A stretch of DNA of 9,043 nucleotides. It comes from Thermoleophilia bacterium (GTDB lineage Bacteria > Actinomycetota > Thermoleophilia > Gaiellales > Gaiellaceae). Location: positions 1 to 9,043 of the forward strand of contig JABFWJ010000022.1 in the NCBI GenBank assembly GCA_013362295.1, in the 5' to 3' direction. The translations under genes and the position numbers were made by a program. This document shows, one piece after another, positions 1 through 6,913 of this stretch. Below the pieces are notes generated by a model. It was given only the letters and a program-made list of their open reading frames with translations. It did not search any database and was not told the DNA's origin. Each line of letters starts with the position of its first letter. Within the stretch, counting starts at the first letter, position 1.

Positions 1-2022
1 GCCGAACAGCACGAGCTGTTGCAGCCGCCACTGGAAGAGATCCTCGAGCGGCAGGCCCGCGCCGGCGTGCTCCCAGTCGACGACGGTGAGGCGGCCCCGG
101 CCGGCCGCGCCGGTGTTCCAGGCGGTGAAGTCGCCGTGCACGGGCACCTCTCCCGGCGCGCCGGTCACGACCTCGAGCGACGCGAGCTCGGTGAGCGCCG
201 ACAGCTCGCTCCTGCCGAGCGGTCGGTTCGCCCGGCCGTGCAGCGTGAGTGGCTCGAGCAGGAGCAGCTCGAAGCCTTCCCAGGTGAGCAGGCCGAGCGG
301 GCGCGGCGCCTTGAACGTCCTGGGCTCGGCCGCGGTGAGCCGCTCGAGCACGATCAGCTCCTGTGCGAGGTTCGACTCGCCGATCGCCGCTGCTTTCGCG
401 TATGCGATCAGCGCGGAGCCGTTGTGCACCGCGAGCAGTGCGCGCTCTCCGCGCCGGCCGTTGCGCGCGGCGGCGGCCGACAGCGTGACGTGCGGGCGGT
501 CGAGCGCTGCCGCGATCGCGGGCGCGGCGCCGGTCTCCTGATCGATCAAGATCGTCGGCCCGAGGTGCAGCCGGTGGGCGGTCTCGACCGCAATCGCCGC
601 GAGCGCGTCGCGGCGGCGGCCGGGCCGGTAGAGGCCCGCGCCCAGCGGGCCTGCGCCCGCCGGAATCACGAACCTCGCCGAGCCGCGCCGCTTCGTGACG
701 CGGTGTGGTGTACCCGCCCGCGACGGTGAGCCGAGCAGGTCGAACGCGGCGCGCGCCGCGCCGAGATCGACATTCCTCTGCGCGAGCGCTGCGTCCACGT
801 GCCCGAGGGCCGCGGCGAACGTCTCTGCGGGCGAGCCTGATGCGTCGAGCAGCGGGTACCCGCGCCGTTGCGCGGTCGCGCGCCACGCCTCGAGCTGCCG
901 TTCGAGCTCCTCGACCGCGAGCTCCGGCTTGCGCCGGTGCACCTCGGCGGCGGGCGCCGTGAGGACGAGCACCACGTCCGGCCGCGGCAGCAGGCGCGCG
1001 AGGATGCGCGCGAAGGCCGCCGGGGTCGAGAGGCGGTAGCGGCGCGGGTCGATCGCGAAGTCGTCGAACGGCCGCTCGAGCACGACGAGCGTCGCGCGCC
1101 GTCGCGGGAGCTCGACCTTCGGCAGCCAGCCGACGACTGCGTCGAGCCACATGTAGAGGAGTCGCGCCGTCGAGCCGGCGAGGTTGGAGGGGCGGCGGTG
1201 GTGCGGCCGGTTCGCGTCGGCCTGGGGCCGCCGCAGCAGCTCCCCCGGCTTGCGGAAGAAGCCACGCCGCTGGCCGAGGCGGATGCGCGTGTGGAACGGT
1301 CCGCCGCTCAGGGCGAGCAGACCCTGCGTGACCGTCGACTTGCCGACGCCGTCGGGCCCGGCGAGACACACGGCGAGGCCCGTCGGCCGGACGACGCGGC
1401 GGAGCGCGCGAACGATCTCGAAGCAGGCGCGAGCAGCGCGCACCGACGGGCTGCGGCGTCTGGCGTCGAGCGCGTCCGCGACGGAGCCGAGCGCGCGCTC
1501 GAGCGTCTGGAGATGGCCGCGCGCGAGTGCGTCGCAGACCGCATCGCCGGCGTTCCCGTACAGGTGGCGAAGCAGCACACGGCCCTCCCCGCTTGCGCGG
1601 CAGGCCACCTCCGCGAGCTCGTCGAGGGTTGCGGGTGTCGCTCCCTTGCGCGCGCGCTTCGCCGTCAGGTAGGCGAGGAGGGTTGCGGCGTCGGGCCGGC
1701 GCACGCCGTCTTCCCCGCGCGCCGATCCGGCGAGTGCGATCGCGGGCGTCAAGCCGTACAGGCCGATTCCGTGCGGGTCGCACGCCACGTCGACACGCCG
1801 GTAGCGCGGCCCGTCCGGCAGGCGGACGACGAACAGCCGTGAGCTCGGCACCTCGTAGTCGTGCATCTGCACGATCGGCCCGAAGCGCGACAGCACGTCA
1901 CGGACGAAGCGCATCGAGCCGGGCGCGACCACGAGGTCGAGGTCGTTGTCGCCGTCGACGAGGACGGAATAGTCGACGCCGGCACGGTCGAGCGCACGCG
2001 CGAGGGCGGTGGTGAAGGTCAT
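1..2022 (-). CDS. Three-domain fusion: nucleotidyltransferase-like, thymidylate-kinase-like P-loop domain, and APH-like kinase (C-terminus cut by window edge)
   Basis: An uninterrupted frame of 674 codons runs from ATG at 2022 to the left edge, so the C-terminus is missing. Residues about 10-90 look like a minimal Pol-beta-type nucleotidyltransferase: acidic pair D27/D29 in DNDLDLVV and a third carboxylate D78 in RRVDVA. Residues about 213-405 form a P-loop kinase domain: Walker A GPDGVGKST at 222-230, then ERPFDDFAIDPRRYR at 316-330 and RRKPEL at 363-368, the pattern of thymidylate-kinase-like proteins found in polysaccharide loci. Residues about 530-674 resemble aminoglycoside/choline kinases: candidate ATP lysine K543, E555, catalytic loop HGDFTAWN at 629-636 (D631), and metal-binding D649 in VVDWE. 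All key residues for three active domains seem present. The start overlaps the wecG-like stop by four bases (ATGA), placing it last among the visible operon genes. Substrates are unknown; phosphorylation or nucleotidyl activation of a glycan building block is my inference. Confidence 0.85.
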   Translation of the reverse strand, partial: MTFTTALARALDRAGVDYSVLVDGDNDLDLVVAPGSMRFVRDVLSRFGPIVQMHDYEVPSSRLFVVRLPDGPRYRRVDVACDPHGIGLYGLTPAIALAGSARGEDGVRRPDAATLLAYLTAKRARKGATPATLDELAEVACRASGEGRVLLRHLYGNAGDAVCDALARGHLQTLERALGSVADALDARRRSPSVRAARACFEIVRALRRVVRPTGLAVCLAGPDGVGKSTVTQGLLALSGGPFHTRIRLGQRRGFFRKPGELLRRPQADANRPHHRRPSNLAGSTARLLYMWLDAVVGWLPKVELPRRRATLVVLERPFDDFAIDPRRYRLSTPAAFARILARLLPRPDVVLVLTAPAAEVHRRKPELAVEELERQLEAWRATAQRRGYPLLDASGSPAETFAAALGHVDAALAQRNVDLGAARAAFDLLGSPSRAGTPHRVTKRRGSARFVIPAGAGPLGAGLYRPGRRRDALAAIAVETAHRLHLGPTILIDQETGAAPAIAAALDRPHVTLSAAAARNGRRGERALLAVHNGSALIAYAKAAAIGESNLAQELIVLERLTAAEPRTFKAPRPLGLLTWEGFELLLLEPLTLHGRANRPLGRSELSALTELASLEVVTGAPGEVPVHGDFTAWNTGAAGRGRLTVVDWEHAGAGLPLEDLFQWRLQQLVLFG

Positions 2023-2753
2023 CCGCGGCCCCGGCAGAGCTCGAGCGCGGCGCGCACGAGGAACTCGCTGTTCGTGCGCAGGTAGCGGCCGGCGAGCCGC
2101 CGCGGCTCCGACGCGAGCCGATGGGCCCACTCGAAGCCTGTGCGCTGCATCCACCGCGGCGCCCTCGACTTCGAGCCGGAGAGGAAGTCGAATGCCGCCC
2201 CGACGCCGAGCGCGAGCCCGCCGAGGCCCGCGGCGTGCCGCGCCATGAAGATCTCCTGCTTGGGCGCGCCGAGCGCGACCCAGACGACGTCGGCGCCCGC
2301 CTGCCGGATCGCGTCGATGTGCGGCCCCAGCGTGTCGAGCGGCGCGAACGGCGGTGCGACCGACTCGCAGATCAGGAGGCCTGGCACTTCGGCCGTGAGC
2401 CGTTGCTCCAGCGCGGCGAGCGTCTCGCGCGTGCCCCCGAAGAAGGCGTGCCGCAGACCGTAGGGTGCACCTGCCCGCGCGACCGCGAGCATCAGCTCCG
2501 CGCCGGCGATCCGCTCGGCGGCGACCCGTCCCCGCCGCCGCTGCAGCCAGGCGACCGGTGCGCCGTCGGGGAACACGTGCCAGGCCCCGCGCAGCGCGGC
2601 CGACAGATCGCGGTCGCGCTGCGCCGTGACGAGAACGTGGACGTTGGCGAGCACCGCGTAGCCGCCGGCGCCCGAGCGCCCCCGCTCGACGACCGCGGCC
2701 GCGGCGCGTTCCAGGTTGCCGACGAACGTCTTGAAGCCGAGAACGGGCAGCAC
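2019..2753 (-). CDS. WecG/TagA/CpsF family glycosyltransferase (GT26)
   Basis: A 244-residue protein of usual family length. Family members transfer N-acetylmannosaminuronate, N-acetylmannosamine or a similar sugar from a UDP donor to an undecaprenyl-diphosphate-linked first sugar on the inner membrane face. Visible motifs in order: NVHVLV at 37-42, PDGAP at 62-66 with D63 the likely catalytic base as in TagA, GAPKQE at 162-167, GVGAAFDFLSG at 183-193, and the C-terminal RAPRWMQ...FEWAHRL...EPRRLAGRY block at 197-224. I chose GTG at 2753: it shares one base with the TAG stop of the upstream phosphotransferase gene (TAGTG), a GGAG lies 9 bases before it, and the LPVLGFKTF start is typical. A longer frame starting at 2900 would lie inside the upstream gene and encode unrelated residues. 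The donor sugar cannot be told from sequence. With the upstream enzyme it should build a lipid-linked disaccharide. Confidence 0.93.
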   Translation of the reverse strand: MLPVLGFKTFVGNLERAAAAVVERGRSGAGGYAVLANVHVLVTAQRDRDLSAALRGAWHVFPDGAPVAWLQRRRGRVAAERIAGAELMLAVARAGAPYGLRHAFFGGTRETLAALEQRLTAEVPGLLICESVAPPFAPLDTLGPHIDAIRQAGADVVWVALGAPKQEIFMARHAAGLGGLALGVGAAFDFLSGSKSRAPRWMQRTGFEWAHRLASEPRRLAGRYLRTNSEFLVRAALELCRGRG

Positions 2754-4246
2754 TAGTACGCGCTCCGCGACCTGAAGATCGCAGGGATCGTCCGGAGCAC
2801 GAGCTTGAGGTCGTTCACGAGCGACCAGCCCGTCACGTAGAGGTAGTCGAGCTTCACCATCTCCTCGAAGGGGATCTCGGACGCGCCGAGCACCTGCCAC
2901 GGGCCCGTGACGCCGGGCTTGAGCGACAACCGCTCCCGGGCCCAGGCGCGGACGAAGCGGTCCTCGTCGAGGATCAGCGGCCGCGGGCCGACCATGCTCA
3001 TCTCGCCGCGCAGCACGTTGTAGAGCTGAGGCAGCTCGTCGAGCGAATAGCGGCGGAGCAGGCGCCCGATGCGCGTGATGCGCGGGTCGTTCGCCATCTT
3101 GAACATGCGCGCGTCCGCGCCCCGGTGCTTGTTGAAGTACAGGAGGTCGGCCTTCATGTCCTCGGCCTCCACCACCATCGTCCGGAACTTGAGCATCTCG
3201 AACGGCCGGTCACCTTCGCCCATCCGCACCTGCTTGAAGAACACCGGCCCGGGCGACGAGCGCCGCACTGCGACCGCGATCGCGAGCAGCAGCGGCGACA
3301 GCGCGATGAGACCGAACGTCGCGAAGGACAGGTCGACGATGCGCTTCAGCAGCTTCGACGAGCGCGAGAGCCCGAGCGCCGGCAACCCGATCAGCGCCAT
3401 GCCCTCGACGTGGTGCACGCCGACGTTCGGGCCGATCACCTCGAACAGGCGCGGGACGATGTCGACCTGGACGTTCTGATCCTTCAGCTCGCGGATCAGC
3501 CGCAGCATGTCGATGTGCGAGTCGTTCGAAAACGCGAAGACGACCCGCTCGACGTCGAAGAGCGCCACGAGCGCCGTGAGGTCGTCGAGGGCGCCCAGCA
3601 GCGGGATGTGCTCGAGCCCCGACTTCGGTGCGCGGGGGGACGCGTCGACGAAGCCGACGATGTTGATGCCGTACTCCTTGTGCTGCAGCATCTTGCGCGC
3701 AACGAGGTGACCGACGTCGCCGGCGCCCACGATGATCGTGTTCTGCAGGTATTCGATCTGGCGACGGCAATAACCGCGCGCCGCCGCGCGCGTCATGACG
3801 ATGCCTGCGATCGAGAGCGCCCAGAAGAGCACGAGCTTGCCGACCGGCAGGGTGCCGACCCGCATCACGTGCAACGCCACGAAGGAGACCCACGTGCCGA
3901 GCGTGATCAGGTTGAAGACCGCAACGAGCTCGTCGACGGTCGAGTGGTCCGTGCGCTCCTCGTCACCGTCGTAGAGCCGCCCGACCTTCGCCCCGATCAC
4001 CCACGAGGGGAGCGCGAGGAGGAAGAGCGCCGTGTCGCGCAACAGCTCGCCGCTCGACGCCGGGTTGAAGATCGCCTCCGCGACGACGAACGCGAAGCTC
4101 AGCCCGACCAGGTCGGCGAGGAGCAGCATGCGGCGCACGACCCAGCCGCGCCGGCGGGGCGACTCGACCGACCGGCGCCGCGCCAGGATCTCGAGCGTCC
4201 GGTCGTCGACGAGCGGGACGCGAATCAGCGGTTCGTGCAGGGTCAT
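2753..4246 (-). CDS. Exopolysaccharide polyprenyl glycosylphosphotransferase (WbaP/CpsE-like priming enzyme)
   Basis: A 497-residue membrane protein that should transfer a sugar-1-phosphate from a UDP-sugar to undecaprenyl phosphate, the first committed step of glycan assembly. Hydrophobic segments lie at about 39-59, 71-90, 108-128 and 136-156. A Rossmann-like CoA-binding-type domain follows (VGAGDVG at 173-179, to about 290). The catalytic bacterial sugar transferase domain (PF02397 type) spans about 300-497: membrane-inserted helix 303-327 with the SP kink, KFRTM at 353-357, the Asp-Glu catalytic pair D403/E404 in SLDELPQLYN, MVGPRP at 418-423 and KPGVTGPWQV at 443-452. Length and order match the family. 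The ATG at 4246 overlaps the stop of the small receiver-like gene by four bases, and AGGTG sits 5 bases upstream as a ribosome binding site. The sugar specificity (glucose, galactose, N-acetylglucosamine and others) is not readable here. Confidence 0.95.
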   Translation of the reverse strand: MTLHEPLIRVPLVDDRTLEILARRRSVESPRRRGWVVRRMLLLADLVGLSFAFVVAEAIFNPASSGELLRDTALFLLALPSWVIGAKVGRLYDGDEERTDHSTVDELVAVFNLITLGTWVSFVALHVMRVGTLPVGKLVLFWALSIAGIVMTRAAARGYCRRQIEYLQNTIIVGAGDVGHLVARKMLQHKEYGINIVGFVDASPRAPKSGLEHIPLLGALDDLTALVALFDVERVVFAFSNDSHIDMLRLIRELKDQNVQVDIVPRLFEVIGPNVGVHHVEGMALIGLPALGLSRSSKLLKRIVDLSFATFGLIALSPLLLAIAVAVRRSSPGPVFFKQVRMGEGDRPFEMLKFRTMVVEAEDMKADLLYFNKHRGADARMFKMANDPRITRIGRLLRRYSLDELPQLYNVLRGEMSMVGPRPLILDEDRFVRAWARERLSLKPGVTGPWQVLGASEIPFEEMVKLDYLYVTGWSLVNDLKLVLRTIPAIFRSRSAY

Positions 4247-4578
4247 CCGTGCACCTGCCCGGCGAGCAGCGAGCCGACGACGAGCGCGCGCAGGCTGTCG
4301 GGTGACGGGACCTGGCCGTCCACCGACTCGACGGGGACGACGAACAACGGAAGGCGGTGCTCGTCTGTGTATGCGCGGGCCGCGGGGCAGTCCCCGTCGA
4401 CGACGATCGCATCGGGGCTGAGCGTGCGCAGCAGCGTGGGGAGGTCCTCGACCTCGGCCGGGAGCAGGCAGACGTCCGCGACGCCGTCGAGGGCGCTGAC
4501 GATCCCCTCCGCCATCAGCGGCGCGAAGCAGACGGCGCCGACGAGCGGCCGCAGCCTGCGGGATGCGGGGCGCGTCAC
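4243..4578 (-). CDS. Small protein with a shortened, degenerate receiver-like domain
   Basis: 111 residues from GTG at 4578, which overlaps the response regulator stop by four bases (GTGA). I do not recognise a named family. It aligns by eye with the receiver domain of the gene just upstream: GIVSAL (25-30) matches GVRSAL (17-22), SPDAIVVDGD (54-63) matches RPDLVLLDLY (47-56), and DS...AGQ near the C-terminus (94-108) matches DS...DGQ (108-121). The aspartate at the phosphoacceptor position is kept (D61), but the acidic-pocket position is C17 and about 20 residues containing the conserved Thr/Ser and Lys region appear to be missing. It has no DNA-binding domain, signal peptide or clear membrane helix. 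A partner or antagonist of the neighbouring regulator, or a decayed duplicate, are both possible; this is inference. The overlaps on both sides support it being a translated gene. Confidence 0.8.
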   Translation of the reverse strand: MTRPASRRLRPLVGAVCFAPLMAEGIVSALDGVADVCLLPAEVEDLPTLLRTLSPDAIVVDGDCPAARAYTDEHRLPLFVVPVESVDGQVPSPDSLRALVVGSLLAGQVHG

Positions 4579-5243
4579 AGAGTGACCGCCAGGTGCGGAG
4601 TGCCCTCGGCTCCGAAGACGGAGCGATAGATATGCGCCGCGACTTCGCGCGACGGCACGTTCAGCTTGTGGAGGATGTTCTGGACGTGGCGCTTGACCGT
4701 GAACTCCGAGATCTGCAGCCGGTCGGCGATCTCCCGGTTCCGCGTCCCGAGGGCGATCAGCCCCAACACCTCGAGCTCGCGTGACGACAGTTTGATCGCA
4801 CGGTCGCCGTAGCGGTCGCGCCGCTCGACCTGCTGGAAGGCGTGGATCACTCCGGTGAGCAGGCTGCGGCGGATCGGCGCCTGGCCGTCGAGCGCGGTGT
4901 GCAGGCCACGGATGATCGAGTCGGCCTTCATGTCCTTCGTCAGGAACCCGATCGCCCCGGCGGACAGCGCGCCAAGCACCTGATCGCCCTCGGGCTCGAG
5001 CGCCCACGCGATCACCCGCGGCCCGTGCTCCGTGTCGAGCTGGGCGAGCGTCGCGATCGCGCCGAGCGGCGGCAGGTACAGGTCGAGGAGGACGAGATCC
5101 GGCCGCTCGACCTGGACGGCCGCGAGCAGCGCGGGCTCGTCCGCCGCTTCGGTGACGACGAACCCGCCGGCCCGCTCGAGTGCGGAGCGCACGCCGGCGC
5201 GCAGCAGCCCGACCGGGTCGGCGACCAGGACGCGCGTCGGCAT
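4575..5243 (-). CDS. LuxR/NarL-family response regulator
   Basis: 222 residues: an N-terminal receiver domain (about 1-120) and a C-terminal LuxR-type helix-turn-helix (about 150-210). In the receiver, D54 (VLLDLY) is the expected phosphoacceptor and K103 (FLTKDM) the conserved lysine. Only one acidic-pocket residue is visible (D9 in VLVADP, where Asp-Asp is usual), and the conserved Thr/Ser position after strand 4 is A81 (VIAWAL). The output domain carries LSSRELEVLGLIALG, NREIADRLQIS and FTVKRHVQNIL, classic for this family. The ATG at 5243 shares one base with the tyrosine-kinase stop (TGATG). No sensor histidine kinase is in the window. Being embedded in the glycan operon, it may control this operon or a related set of genes; that is inference. 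The atypical receiver leaves open whether phosphorylation is its main switch. Confidence 0.93.
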   Translation of the reverse strand: MPTRVLVADPVGLLRAGVRSALERAGGFVVTEAADEPALLAAVQVERPDLVLLDLYLPPLGAIATLAQLDTEHGPRVIAWALEPEGDQVLGALSAGAIGFLTKDMKADSIIRGLHTALDGQAPIRRSLLTGVIHAFQQVERRDRYGDRAIKLSSRELEVLGLIALGTRNREIADRLQISEFTVKRHVQNILHKLNVPSREVAAHIYRSVFGAEGTPHLAVTL

Positions 5244-6802
5244 CAGACCCGCCCGCCCTCGCGCGGCTGGTCGAGGTAGTACGACGCGTAGCCGGTGTAG
5301 CCGTAGTCGGGCTCCTCGTCCGCACCGGTGACGACGAAGCCGAGCTTCGGAGCGAGCGCCGCGTCCAGCATCCGTCCGAGCTCCTTCAGCTCCGTCCGCT
5401 TGATCTCGTTCAGGCGGACGACGACGAGCATCGCGTCGACCCGCGCCGAGAGTCCCAGGGCGTCGCCGACGTTGAGCATCGGCGGCGAGTCGATCAGCAC
5501 GATGTCGGCCTGTTTCGCGAGCCGATCCAGGAGCGAGTTCAGGCCCCGCGTGAGCAGGAGCTCGCCGGCCTCGCTCGAGACGCGCCCGGCGGGCAGCACG
5601 TGCAGCGAGCCCCGACCGTCGTGGCTGTCGTGGGTCGGCTGCTCGGCGATCACCTCGTCGAGCGAGACGTCGCCGTCGAGCACGTCGACGACGCCCGGCA
5701 GACCGCGCAGGTCGAAGAACCTGTCCAGCGTCGGGCGGCGCAGGTCGAGGTCGACGAGGAGCACGTGCCGTCCGGCGCGGGCGAAGGCGACCGCGAGGTT
5801 CGCCGCAGTCGTCGATTTGCCCTCGTTGCTCATCGGGCTCGTGACGAGGATCGTGCGCGCCTGCAGGTCGAGGTTGAAGAACTCGAGGTTCGTGCGCAAC
5901 ACGCGGAACGACTCTGCATGCGGCCCATGCCGCTCCTCGAGCATCGCGATCCGGTTGTTCTGCGCGAGTCGGCTGGGCGGGCTCGGGATGCGCGCGAGCA
6001 GTGGCAGGTTGAGCTGGCGGAGGATCGCGTCGGTCGACCGGATGCGCGTGTCGAGCGCCTCGACCACGAACGCGAGGACGATGCCGAGGATGATCCCGAG
6101 CCCGAGCCCGATGAACGCGTTCCGGCGCGGGCGCGGCGAGATCTGCGGCGCCGTCTCCGCGGTCTTGATCACGGACGCGTTCGCTCCCTGCAGCGTCTGG
6201 ATGGTCTGCAGCTGCTGCGCCGAGGCGGAGATCTTGCTGTACAGCGGGCTCTGGATCTGACCGGCGTCACGCAGCTTCTGCAGCTGCGCGTCGGCGTCGT
6301 GCAGGGCCTGCTTCAGCGCGGATGTGTCGAGCCGGTGGCGGTAGTCGACGAACGCGCGCGCATAGCTCGTCGCGAGCGTCTCGGCACCGCGTTGCGTGCG
6401 CGCCTTGGCGGTGAAGACGAGGACGTCCGCCTCCGGCTTCTCCGTCACCGACGTGTGCCGCAGGAAGCGCGGCGGCGTCAGTCCGGAGCCGTCGGTGCCG
6501 GCAAGCGCGAGCGCACGCTTCGCGACGTCGGGCAGCCGCGCGAGTGCGACCTGCGTCGCGAGCACGCGGGTCGCGTCCGACGCCGTCGGATCGATCGTCC
6601 CGGTCAGCGTCTGCGCGATGTTCTGCCTGTTGATCAGCACCTCGGCCGACGAGCCGTAGGTCGGGTGCTGCAGGAAGGAGATGACAATGGCCGCGAAGGG
6701 CACCAAGACCGCTCCCAGCGCGATGATCCACTTCCGACGCTGCGCGATTTGGACGTACTCACGCAGTGAGGGCGCTTCCGGCGTCCCCGCTAGTCCATCC
6801 AT
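5243..6802 (-). CDS. Polysaccharide chain-length determinant / tyrosine autokinase (Wzz + BY-kinase fusion)
   Basis: 519 residues. The N-terminal Wzz-type part has transmembrane helix 1 at about 24-44, an external region with a likely coiled coil at about 159-209, a proline-containing PRPRRN segment and helix 2 at about 228-250. The cytoplasmic kinase part has ESFRVLRTNL at 297-306, Walker A SPMSNEGKST at 322-331 (K329), Walker A' VDLDLRRP at 350-357 and Walker B VLIDSPP at 435-441. The C-terminus carries five tyrosines (Y500, Y502, Y505, Y508, Y509) of the kind that are autophosphorylated. Such proteins set polymer length and drive export through cycles of phosphorylation and oligomerisation. 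I chose ATG at 6802 because GAGGGAG lies 4 bases upstream and the protein then begins as family members do; a frame extension to 6940 would cross the promoter. It is the first gene of the operon. No cognate phosphatase, flippase or polymerase is in view. Confidence 0.95.
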   Translation of the reverse strand: MDGLAGTPEAPSLREYVQIAQRRKWIIALGAVLVPFAAIVISFLQHPTYGSSAEVLINRQNIAQTLTGTIDPTASDATRVLATQVALARLPDVAKRALALAGTDGSGLTPPRFLRHTSVTEKPEADVLVFTAKARTQRGAETLATSYARAFVDYRHRLDTSALKQALHDADAQLQKLRDAGQIQSPLYSKISASAQQLQTIQTLQGANASVIKTAETAPQISPRPRRNAFIGLGLGIILGIVLAFVVEALDTRIRSTDAILRQLNLPLLARIPSPPSRLAQNNRIAMLEERHGPHAESFRVLRTNLEFFNLDLQARTILVTSPMSNEGKSTTAANLAVAFARAGRHVLLVDLDLRRPTLDRFFDLRGLPGVVDVLDGDVSLDEVIAEQPTHDSHDGRGSLHVLPAGRVSSEAGELLLTRGLNSLLDRLAKQADIVLIDSPPMLNVGDALGLSARVDAMLVVVRLNEIKRTELKELGRMLDAALAPKLGFVVTGADEEPDYGYTGYASYYLDQPREGGRV

Positions 6803-6806
6803 GCTT

Positions 6807-6813
6807 CTCCCTC
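6807..6813 (-). promoter_or_regulatory. Ribosome binding site of the tyrosine-kinase gene
   Basis: GAGGGAG on the minus strand, 4 bases before ATG at 6802 (the GAGG core lies 7 bases before it). It decides the start in favour of 6802 over the in-frame upstream methionine. Confidence 0.75.
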
Positions 6814-6816
6814 TGT

Positions 6817-6831
6817 GGCCCGAGTTGGGCC
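6817..6831 (-). promoter_or_regulatory. Possible 5'-leader hairpin next to the ribosome binding site
   Basis: GGCCC and GGGCC arms (6827-6831 and 6817-6821) around a 5-base loop, in the predicted leader of the tyrosine-kinase mRNA and 3 bases upstream of its ribosome binding site. The stem is only five pairs, all G-C; it could affect translation but may be chance in GC-rich DNA. Confidence 0.3.
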
Positions 6832-6857
6832 TCCGCAGTAACCCGCTACCCCTCTGC

Positions 6858-6877
6858 GAACCATCAAACGATGGTTC
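6858..6877. promoter_or_regulatory. Perfect inverted repeat, likely operator over the -10
   Basis: GAACCATC (6858-6865) and GATGGTTC (6870-6877) are perfect 8-base complements around AAAC. The repeat contains the predicted -10 of the glycan operon, and it is AT-richer than its surroundings. A further copy of the half-site core, GATGGT, is at 6904-6909. A dimeric regulator bound here would block or reshape initiation. The LuxR-type protein of the same operon is a candidate binder, but nothing in the sequence proves this. Confidence 0.55.
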
Positions 6878-6891
6878 CGGGACGAGGTCAA
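6863..6891 (-). promoter_or_regulatory. Predicted sigma-70-type promoter of the glycan operon
   Basis: On the minus strand, TTGACC (6891-6886) matches the -35 consensus at five of six positions. After exactly 17 bases comes TTTGAT (6868-6863), matching the -10 consensus at four of six. Transcription would start near 6856, giving a leader of roughly 54 bases before ATG 6802. The -10 lies inside a perfect inverted repeat, suggesting control at this point. Predicted by eye, not measured. Confidence 0.6.
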
Positions 6892-6894
6892 GCC

Positions 6895-6913
6895 GGTCTA
6901 GCCGATGGTCTAG
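6895..6913. repeat. Short direct repeat GGTCTAG x2 upstream of the glycan-operon promoter
   Basis: GGTCTAG occurs at 6895-6901 and again at 6907-6913, 12 bases apart start to start, just upstream of the predicted -35. The second copy overlaps the GATGGT half-site at 6904-6909. Position suits an activator or second operator site; function is inferred. Confidence 0.4.

Noticed and set aside
666..1265. Minus-strand frame of 199 codons within the fusion gene
   Set aside because: Ser/Arg-rich out-of-frame reading of the same DNA; the other frame carries the P-loop and kinase motifs.
868..1842. Long plus-strand open frame opposite the three-domain fusion gene
   Set aside because: Arg/Ala/Glu-rich with no motifs, while the minus-strand frame here is open for 674 codons and shows three recognisable domains.
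2754..2900. N-terminal extension of the WecG-like gene to 2900
   Set aside because: It would lie wholly inside the 3' end of the phosphotransferase gene and adds residues not found in the family; GTG 2753 has a ribosome binding site and a stop/start overlap.
3125..4585. 486-codon plus-strand frame opposite the phosphotransferase and small receiver-like genes
   Set aside because: Asp/Arg/Glu-rich antisense shadow without family motifs.
4579..5325. Extension of the small receiver-like gene upstream to 5325
   Set aside because: It would overlap the whole response regulator in another frame with Arg-rich sequence; the GTGA overlap at 4575-4578 is the natural start.
5180..6769. 529-codon plus-strand frame opposite the tyrosine kinase
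   Set aside because: Antisense shadow of a gene with Walker motifs and a tyrosine tail; no motif of its own.
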